DNA from: Streptomyces sp. NBC_01788
Lineage (GTDB): Bacteria > Actinomycetota > Actinomycetes > Streptomycetales > Streptomycetaceae
Direction: 5' to 3'
DNA length: 64,000 bases
Assembly (NCBI RefSeq): GCF_035917575.1
Contig: NZ_CP109090.1
Location: 3,286,001-3,350,000 of the forward strand
A program made the position numbers and the translations under genes. The notes beneath the pieces are model-generated. The model did not search any database, was not told the DNA's origin, and saw only the letters and a list, made by a program, of their open reading frames with translations. Position 1 is the stretch's first letter. The number at the start of each line of letters is the position of its first letter. Positions 53,343-62,900 of this stretch are shown here, piece after piece.

Positions 53343-53900
53343 TCAGGCGGCCTCAGGCCGCATATACATCGCCCCCGAGCGCAGCGTCAGACTGCCCTCC
53401 CGCGCTCGTTCAGCGGCCATCTCACCCACTCTAAAGCGGCGTTCCGGGGTAACAGCGGCAGCATCCAGACCCGCCCCCCTCGTACGCACCATTCGATTGG
53501 TGGTGAAACGGTTTAGCACCCTCCAAAGAGATCCAACAAAGGAGGCCATTTCCGGATCCCTTTCTTTGTCGAACCCCGCCGCCCAACGCCCGGATTCCAG
53601 AATGCCGGGCGTCTTCTCCAAACTCCTCACCCACTGAACGACAGGCCCGACCCCGGGTCCGGTAATCGCGCCATCCGAACCGACACTCACAGGCAATCTG
53701 GGATGCAAGGTGGGGTTCCAAATGGTTGCGATGGTTCCGCATTCACCAACCGAGTTGCGCACTGGCGGGGTTTCCCCATCAACCCATGGAACATGGGCCA
53801 GGAGCCTCATCTCCGGATGCTTGGCCCGAATAGCCCGTAGGACTTGATCCTCGTCTTCGGGCAACAAAAGCAGCTGGATCTGTCGTCCAGTAGAAGCCAT
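53343..53900 (-). CDS. Candidate immunity protein to the RHS toxin
   Basis: A 185-residue soluble protein with lower G/C and less biased codons than its neighbours. It begins MASTGRQIQLLLLPEDEDQVL and shows alternating strands and helices, consistent with a small alpha/beta protein, but I recognise no family. Its start is 40 bases after the stop of the RHS toxin gene on the same strand, the standard place for an immunity gene. That position is the main argument. No TTA codon was found at the TAA trinucleotides I checked. Confidence 0.6.
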   Translation of the reverse strand: MASTGRQIQLLLLPEDEDQVLRAIRAKHPEMRLLAHVPWVDGETPPVRNSVGECGTIATIWNPTLHPRLPVSVGSDGAITGPGVGPVVQWVRSLEKTPGILESGRWAAGFDKERDPEMASFVGSLWRVLNRFTTNRMVRTRGAGLDAAAVTPERRFRVGEMAAERAREGSLTLRSGAMYMRPEAA

Positions 53901-53940
53901 GCTCTCCCCTTCGACACGAGTGCGCCACCTGCCACCGCAA

Positions 53941-56900
53941 CTACGGTCTCGGCTTCGGAATCATAAGTACCGGTCCCTTGCCCCACATGTGAATGTCAAT
54001 GGCATTTGCCAGTTCTCGCGAGTCCGGGGTGACTCCGTCACTGAGGGTATCAACAGTGTTCACATGGAGGGGTGAACCGTCTTCCAGTTCGAACGTCAGG
54101 TCAGGCCTCCGGACCTCTCCGTTTGGCCCAAATATTGTTTTCTCTGGCTTCACTGCGCCGGTGCTTCGGTCCGTTCCTCCAGCAACATGCTTCCAGCGAG
54201 GATTGGCGTCCATCAACTCGTCCCGCACTTCGTCCAAGTGTTGTACCGTTGACGGCTTACCTCGCATTCCGAACGGATTACGGGGAATCCGCGGCTTGGC
54301 ACCATTCGCACACTGACACTTTGTGGAGTGCCCTGCGACGGCTCCGTTGCAATTGTGGACGAGGACCGATGTGTCGCCTGCCTCCACATAGTACGTGTGG
54401 AGGGTGCCGATGGTGAGGTCGTAGGTGGTGGTGTTCGCGTGGTAGAGGCGGACACCGGTGACCTGGGCCGTGCCGGTCGGGGTCTGGAGGACGTCGCCGG
54501 GCTTGAGGTCCTTGGCCTCGACGAAGGCCGACTGCGTCTGGTCGTAGAAGGGGTGGTGGAAGGTGGTCGTCAGGCGGGCGTCCTGCGCGTCGGCCTTCGT
54601 GGCCGGTGTCGACGACACCTGGCTGACCGCCGCCACCGGCTGCCGCGCGTCACCGTGACCGTGACCGTGGCCGGCCGACAGGGCGCCGAGCACTGCCGCC
54701 GAGGCCGCCAGGCCGAAGGCTGCCTTGCGGGCCGCCTTCCTGGCCACGGACTTGGCCGCGGCCTTCACGCCGGACTTCAGCGACTGCTTGCCTGCGGTCT
54801 TACCCGCGGTCCTGCCCTCGTCCTTGATGGTCAGGTCCACGAAGTCGTGGTCCGTGCGCGTGACGATCACGTCGGTGACCTTGTGCGCCTCCGTGCCGGC
54901 AACACCAGGGACCGAGTTGGCGATCGTGTCGCCGACCTTGACCTGGTCGATGGCCTTGGTCGTGCCGTCGGCCATCAGCACCCGGGTCGACCCCGTGAAG
55001 CTGTGCGGCCCACCGATCCGGCAACTCGGCCCGTCCTTGCCGGAGTGCGACTGGCTCCTGCTCCCCGCGCCCTCCGACTCCGCCCGTGAGGCAGCCGCCT
55101 CCGTGGCGTCCTTGGCAGCCGTCTCCTCGGCTTCCGTCGCGCCCTTGCCGAACAGGCCGCCGACGACCTTCATCGCCTTCGGCGCCACCTTCGCCAGGAT
55201 CTTGCCGCCCAGACTGCCCAGGGCACCGCCCAGCGCACCCGCGACCGCTCCCGTCACCGCCGAGCCCGCGAACGCGCCCGCGCTGCAGTCGCCACCGCCG
55301 TGCTCCGCGCACTTGAAGCCCTGCTCCACCAGAGAGCCCGCCGCGCCCGCGGCAGCCGCGCAGCCGATCGAACCGACACCGGCCGTGATCGCCTCACAGC
55401 CCGCGAACACCGCCGTGGACACCACGAACGAGGTGATCGCCGCCGCGTGGTGCTTGACGTACTTCGCCGCCGACTTCGCCGCCTTGACCGTCGCGTGATA
55501 CGCCGTCCTCGCCGCGTGCGCGACCTTGTGCGCCGCCTTCTTCACCTCGTGCACCACACGGTGCACCGCGTGCGAGACCTTGTGATAAGCCGTATGCACC
55601 GCGTGGACCACCCGGTGATACGCGCGTCTGACCTGTCTCGCGGCGTAGTGGTAGACGCGCCGCACCACCCGCACCGTCGCGCGGTACACGTCCTGCACCT
55701 TGTGCACGACCTTGGCGGCCGCGTGCTTGACCGCGTGCACCACCTTGCTCGCCACGTGCTTGGCCGCGTGGTACACCTTCTGCGCCACGTGCTTGACCGC
55801 GGTCTTGGCCTTGTGCACGGTCTTCTTCGCCCCGCACACCACGTCGTACCAGGAGCAGTTGCCTGACTCGTCCGTGCCGGCGAGGGGGTTGTCGTCGACG
55901 TAGGCGAACGGGTTCGCCGCCACCGAGTTCGGCACCGGGTTCAGCGAGATGCTGTCCTTGTTCAGGAACACGCCCGTGTCCGGGTCGTACCACCGCGAGG
56001 CGGTGCCCACGTTGCCCGTGCCCGGCTCCGTCCATCCCGACTGGAATCCCAGATGCCCGGCGACCGTGTTCGTCGGCGAGACCACCTTGCCCAGCGGGTC
56101 GTACGACACCGAACCCGCCAGCGAGGTCGCCCCCGCCGTGAACGTGCCCACCACGTCGCTGTGCTGGTCGGTCAGGGCCAGCACCCGACGGCCCCCGCCG
56201 GCCTCCTTGACGCCGACGACGCCGCCCGAGGGGTCGTAGGTGTAGGCGCTGTCCCCGTCCGAGGCGATCGTGTTGTCCGCGCCGGAGTAGGCGAAGGTAC
56301 GGGGGGAGCCCGCGATCGTCGTGTCCCGGTCGAGGATGTTCCGGCCCAGCGCGTCCAGCGTGTACGACTGCTGGCCGGCCACGATCTGGCCGCCGAAGGC
56401 GTCCGTCCGGTACGCCACCGTGCCGCCCGCCGCCGACGACTCCTGCGTCATCGTGCCGCGCGCCGAGTAGTCGTAGAAGTGGACGCCGTCCGAAGTCAGT
56501 TGGTCGCGCTCGTCGTACGTGTACACGTCCGAGCCGTTGCGAACGCGGTTGCCCGAGGCGTCGTAGGCGTATGCCGTCGTCTTCGAGCCGTCGTTCCACG
56601 ACGTGATGCGATTGGCCCAGTCGTAGCCGTAGGTGTTGGCCGACGCGCCCGAGACGCCCGTCGTCGTCTTCGACGTCAGGTTGCCGTTCTTGTCGTAGCC
56701 GTAGCTGAAGCGCGCCAGTGTGGAGGCGCCCTGCGCCAGGACGTCGCTGGTCAGTTCGTGCGCGCTGTTGTAGCCGAAGGTGCGGGTCTGGCCGGCCGAG
56801 CCGTACTTGACCGACTTCAGCTCGTTCAGCATCCCGTACGAGTACGTCAGCTGGGTGCCCGTGGCCGCGTCGTTCAGGGACGACAGACGGCCGGCCGTGT

Positions 56901-59900
56901 CGTAGCCGTACGTCATGCTGCCCGCCGCGTCCGCGCGGGACGTCATCCGGCTGTCGGCGTCGTAGGCGAAGCCGGAGGAGCCCGCCGAACCCGATGCCGT
57001 GAGGACGTCACTGCGGTCGTCGTAGGTGAACTCGTCGTGCGTGGCGTCCTGGTGGTCCACCGCTCCGGTGATGCCCGCGGCGTCGGTGTTCGCCGACAGC
57101 ACGCGGCCGGCCGCGTCGTAGCTGAAGCTCCGCCCGGCCGTGGCCGCGTCGGCGCCCGCGCCGGACATCGCCTTCAACTGGCCGTTGACGTCGTACGTCA
57201 TCGCCGTCGTGACCCCGCCGGGCAGCTTCACGTGCGTCAGCTGACCGTCCGCGTCGTAGGCGAAGGTGGTCGTCGAGTCGTCCACCGAGGTGTACTTCGC
57301 GGTGGTCGGCTCGATCACCTTCTCCTGCTGGCCCCACGATGTGTACGTGTAGCGCCAGGAGTTGCCGCGGCCGTCGGTGAAGCGGGTGCGGTTGCCGGCC
57401 GCGTCGTAGCCGAAGGTCGTGGTGATCGACGTGGAGGCGTCGACCGGCTGGATCTCCTGTGTGACGGTGCCGGCCGCGTCGTAGGTGAAGCGGCTGGTGT
57501 GACCGTTCGCGTCCGTGGCGGCGGTCAGGTTGCCGACGCCGTCGTAGGCCTGCGAGGTCTCCCACAGCCTGGTGCCGATCGCGTCGTAGGACCGGGTGGC
57601 CGTCGGCGCGCCTTCGGCGTTGTAGTCGGTCGTCGTGTAACTGCCGTCCGCCTGGGTCGTCCTCGCGAGGTCGCCCTCGAAGTCGTAGGCGTAGCCACTG
57701 GTGTTGCCCGCGCCGTCGGTGACCGAGGTGATGTCACCGGCCCGGTTGTAGCCGTAGGTCGTCTTCACACCGCCGGGCGAGGTCGTCGAGGCGACGTGCG
57801 CCCCATAGGGGTTTCCCGCCGTGACCGCGTAGGAGTTGGTCGTGGTCAGCGTCCGCGTCGACGGGTAACGCTCCAGCGTCGTCCGTGTCAGCTGCCGGCC
57901 CAGGAAGTCGTACGTGGCCTGGGTCTGCGCGCCGGTCGGGTCCGTCGCCGAGAGCCGCTCGCCGTTCGGGTCGTAGGTGGAGTGCGTGGTCGTGCCGTCC
58001 GGCGCGGTGGCCCGGGCGAGGTTGCCCAGCTGGTCGTACAGGTACTTCGTGGTCCTGCCACCGGGACTGGTGACCGAGGTCTGGTTGCCCTCGCTGTCGT
58101 ACGTGTACACGGTGGTGCCCTCGGTGGGCGACGAGGCGCCCTCCGGGGTGTACGGCGGCAGGGTCTCGGACACCTTGTTGCCGTCGGCGTCGTACGCCGT
58201 GGTGGTGACCAGGCCCCGCGGGTCCCGCTCCTCGACGCCCTCGCCGAACGTGTTGAAACCGCTGGTGGTGGCCGGGCGCACGGTGGAGGCGGTGGTGCCG
58301 TCCGGTTCCGCCTGGACGGCGGGCGCGGTGGTGACCGCGAGGTTGCCCGCCTCGTCGTAGGCGTAGTCGGTGGTGTGCTGCTCGGCGTCCGTGACGGCCG
58401 TCGGCAGACCCCGCTTGTCGTACGTCCACTTCGTGGTCCGCGCGTCCGACGAGCCCACCGTGCCGCCGCCGCGGCCCTTGCCGTACAGCGAGGTCACCTC
58501 GGTGCCGGACAGCGCCCGCTGGTAGACCTGCACGTTGGAGACCGCGCCGGGCAGCAGGTCGGTGGGGTTGCCCGCGTACTTGGCCTGGCCGATGGTGAGC
58601 GGACCGGTGGCGCTCCACGGGGCGGTGTTGCTGCTGGAACCCGACGGGGTGCCGTTGACGTAGACCCTGATGGCCCCGGTGGCGGCGTCGTACACGCCGG
58701 TCAGGTGCGTCCAGTCGCCGACGCGGGGCACCGCGGTGGAGTAGGCCGCCGGGAAGGTGGCGCCCGAGGCGTCCTTGCTCGTCTGCTCCATGCTCCACAG
58801 CGGCGCGCTGGTGTGCGCGTAGTTGTACTGGAGCATGAACGCGCTGTTGGTGGTGCCCGCCTGGGCGACGACGGTCGCGTTGTGGGTGGGCAGCGAGGAC
58901 ATCTTCACCCACGCCGAGACCGTGTACGACGCGGTGGTGTCGAGCACCGGTCCGTTCGTGGCGATCTGCTGGCCGGAGGTGCCGGCGAGGTTCGCGGCGC
59001 CGTCGCTCCAGGTGACGCCGGAGGCGGTGGCGGTGTTGCCGGTGCCGGAGGCGTCGGTGACCTGGGTGCCGGAGGTCTGGTCGAGCTTCCACCAGCCCGC
59101 GGGGTGACCGGAGGCGTCCCCGTACAGCGTCTCGCTGAGCAGGTTGCCCATGTCGTCGTAGGTGTGGGTGGTGGTGCGGCTGTAGCCGGTCGCGTCGTGG
59201 TTGCTCTCACTGGCGACCTGGTCGTCCGGCGTGTACGACACGGTGGTCACGCGGTCCACGCCGGTCGGGTCCAGCTCGGTGGAGGTGGTCCGGGAGGCGG
59301 CGTCGACGGTGTACTTGGTGACGGTCTCGCCGTTGTCGGTGGTCGACTGCAGCATGTTGCCGGCGGCGTCGTAGGTGTCCGACGCGAGCACGTAGGAGCT
59401 CTTGCCGTCGGCGCCGGTCCGCCTGACCGTCGCGGTCAGGCCGTCGTCGGTGTACGTGTACGACGTGGTGTTGCCCATCGCGTCGGTGATCGACGCGAGG
59501 CGTCCGGCCGGGTCGTAGGCCCGGGAGGACTCGGTGAGCAGCACCGGCGACTTGGGGTCGGTCGGGTCGCCGGTGTACATCACGCCCTGCGTGAGCAGGT
59601 TGCCGTTGTCGTCGTAGGTGTACCGGGTCTCGTTGCCGGCGCTGGTGACCTCCTTGGTCTTGTTGCCGGAGGTGTCGTACGTGTACGTGGTGGTGTTGCC
59701 GTTGGCCGCGCCCTCGGCGGCGTTGGCGTCGGACTCGGTCAGCACGTGGTCGTAGACGTCGTAGGTCCACGTCTGCGTGCGCGCCTTGTCACCGCCGCTC
59801 GCGTCGGAGACGGTCTGGGAGGTGGTGTCGCCGTCCTCGTCGTAGACCGTGCTGGTGACGGCGGCGTGGGTGGCGCCGGTGACGCGGTCGGTGAGCTGCG

Positions 59901-62900
59901 GGTCGTGTTCCTCGGTCACCTGACCGGCGGCGTCGTACTTGTAGGTCGTCACCAGACCGCCGGGGTAGGTGTCCGACACGACCTTCTGACTGGTGACCTG
60001 GCCCAGACCGTCGTAGGTGTACTGGGTGACCAGGCCGATGGCGTCGGTGGTGGAGGCCACATCACCGGTCTTGAAGTAGGACACCTTGTTGACGGCGCCG
60101 CCCGGGCTGACCGTCTTGACCGGCAGGCCCTTGGGCACCACGCCGCCGTCGGCGGCCGGGTAGGCGCTGGTGCCGTCGCTGTACTCGGTGGTGACGGAGC
60201 GGCCGGCCGGGAAACCGGGAACCGCCGGACTGGTGATCCTGGTCTGGTTGCCGGCCGAGTCGTAGGTGAACGAGGTCAGATAGGTGTCGTCGGTCGCCGA
60301 CGAGGACCGGCCGTCGCGCTCGGTCAGCAGCTGGTCGTTGCGCGGGTCGGCGGTGGTCAGCCGGTCCGTGGTGTCGTCGGGGTAGTACGTGTAGTACTCG
60401 GTGTTGCACTTGTTCGCGGCCTGGTCCTGGCAGGACGTGGAGGACACGATGTTGCCGCGGACGTCGTGGCCGGTGACGTTCATCGCCCCGTTGGGGTCGG
60501 TGACCGTGTGCTCGAAGCCCGCCGTGTCGTAGCCGAAGCTGGTCCTGTTGCCCAGGCCGTCGATCTCGGTCAGCGCACGGTTGCCGTTGGTGACGTCGTA
60601 GATGTACGTCAGCGTGGCGTTCTTCGGTGAGGTGACCTTCACCGTCTCCACCGGCAGCAGCCCGGTGGAGTTCTTCGCCGCCTGGAACTGCCCGGCGACG
60701 TCGGCGTCGGTCAGTTCCGAGCGGTAGAGAGCGACCTCGGCGATGGAGCCCTTGAAGTAGGTGGCGTAGCCGGTGTTGTCGGCGGTGTTGTGGTGCGCCT
60801 CGTCCGGCCAGTTGCCGCCGAGGTAACCGGCGCCGACGTACGTGTACGGCTGGTTGGCCATGTTGGCCGCGCCGCTCTGGGTGCCCACGAGGGTGCCGTC
60901 GAGATACATCGACTGGCTGCTCGCCGAGGTGGAGAGCACCACGTGGTGCCACTTGCCGTCGGTGACGGCGGAGGCGGAGGCGAGCGGCTTGGTCGAGCCG
61001 CCGGAGAAGAAGAACTCCCCGTACAGTTTGCCGCTGCTGCCGACGTAGAGGATCGGCGTGTAGGCGGTCGGGGTGGTGCCGCCGCTCAGCGGGTCCCGGG
61101 AGGCGGCGAGCAGTACGCCGTTCGCCGTCGAGGTCTTGAACCACATGCCGGCCGACTCGGCGCCCGATCCGGGCACGGATCCGCTCGGCAGCGTCACCGC
61201 GGAGGCGGTCCCGTCGAAGGTGGCGGCCTTGCGGTCGCTGAACGGGCCGGAGGTGCCGAGAGTGACCGTGGTGTAGGTGCCGTCGCCGCCGCGTACCTCG
61301 TCCAGGGCCTTGGTGGCGCCGGCGGCCTCGGCGAGGCGGAAGTACTCCGCGGGCGCCTGGCCCAGCACCGCGCCCCGGTAGGTGTCGCTGGACCCGGTGA
61401 CGGCGGGGGCGCCGAGCTTCCAGACGCCGCCGTTCTCGTCGGTCAGCTGGTTCAGGGCGGTGGTGTCCGGGTCGTACGACATCTTCGCGAAGGACTTGCC
61501 GGACGGCCGGGTGATGCCGCTCAGCAGGTTGGTGGCGTGGGTGCCGTAGGTGTAGAGCGCGCTCACGTCGGCGGCGACCAGCGGGCGGCTGTACCAGGCG
61601 ACGTCGGCGATGGAGCCGTTGAAGTAGGTGGCGTAGCCGTCCGGAGCGGAGGTCGACTGGTGCGGCTCGTCGGGCCAGGGACCACCGAGGAAGCCGGCGC
61701 CGAGGTAGTTGAACGACTGGTTCTTGCCGAACGCGGTCGCGCTCTTGATGGAGACGGTGCCGTTGCGCGAACCGACCTTGGTGTTGTCCAGGTAGAGCGT
61801 CTGGGAGTTGCCGGCGGCGGAGAGCACCGCATGGTGCCACTTGCCGTCGGCGACCGACGCGGAGGACACGATCGGGTTGACGCCGCCGCTGTACCAGAAC
61901 TCGGCGTTCAGTTTGCCGTCGGAGCCGACGTAGATGGACGGGGTGTAGAAGCCGGCGGCCTGTCCGGAGCCGATCGGCTGGGAGGCGTAGGAGTAGAGGA
62001 CCCCCGGTCCCTTCGAGGTCTTGAACCACAGGGAGATCGCGCCGGAGTCGGTGTCGTTGCCGAGGTTCTTGGGCAGCGCGATGTCGGAGGAGGTGCCGTT
62101 GAAGGTGGCGGCGGTCGCGGTGGAGCCGTTGAGCGGGCCGGCGGTCTGGCCGAGGGTGACGTTCTCGTAGGTGGCGTTGGTGGTCGCCTGGTTGGCGAGG
62201 ACGGCGTCCTTGGCGGTGGTGCCGGAGGTCTCCGACAGCGGCCAGAAGGTGTGCGGGTCGAGGTCGAGCGCGGCGTTGCGGTAGCCGGAGCCGCCGGTGT
62301 AGCCGTACGTGGTGCACTTGGTGGCGGACAGCGGCGAGCACACCTGGGTGAGCCGGTCGCCGGTGTAGCCGTACGTCCACTTCTGGGCGGTGGCGGTGTC
62401 GCCCGGGGTGACCGGGTCGGTGACGACGGTCGACACGTGCGCGGCCTGGGCGCCCGAGGGGGTGCTCCAGGTCAGCGACAGGGAACGGCCGGAGACCGCG
62501 GAGGTCATCTTGGTGACGTGGCCGCCGGACCAGGTGAGGTTGACCGAACGGCCGTTGGCGTCGGTGACCGAGGTCAGGCCGTAGCCGCCGGACCCCAGGG
62601 ACTGGGTGAACGCGTAGACGGTGTCGTCCTTGTCGGTCAGCGTGTAGCCGCCGGTGACCGTCTTGAAGGTGGCGAACCGTCCGTTGCCCGGGGTGAAGGT
62701 GCCGTCGCTGTTCTTGCCGTAGCCGACCTGGGATCCGTCCGGGTAGGTGACGACGACACTGGCGACCGCGCCGGAGGCGGTGTACTGCTCGGTGGCCCGG
62801 GAGTCGAAGATGCTGGACCAGCCCGCGCCGAGCGCGCCGGTCCAGCGCGGGTCGCGGGAGTTGTAGTCGCGCTCGACGTCCAGGGACGGGCCGACGGTGG

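Noticed and set aside
53343..53900. TTA (bldA-dependent) codons in the immunity-like gene and the RHS gene
   Set aside because: The TAA trinucleotides I checked on the plus strand (53432, 53450, 53663, 53964, 55586, 57638, 57866, 60834) are all out of frame.
56053..60630. A 1525-residue plus-strand frame rich in Val, Arg and Gly opposite the RHS gene
   Set aside because: It is the antisense of YD repeats with strong codon bias; the repeats on the minus strand are diagnostic.
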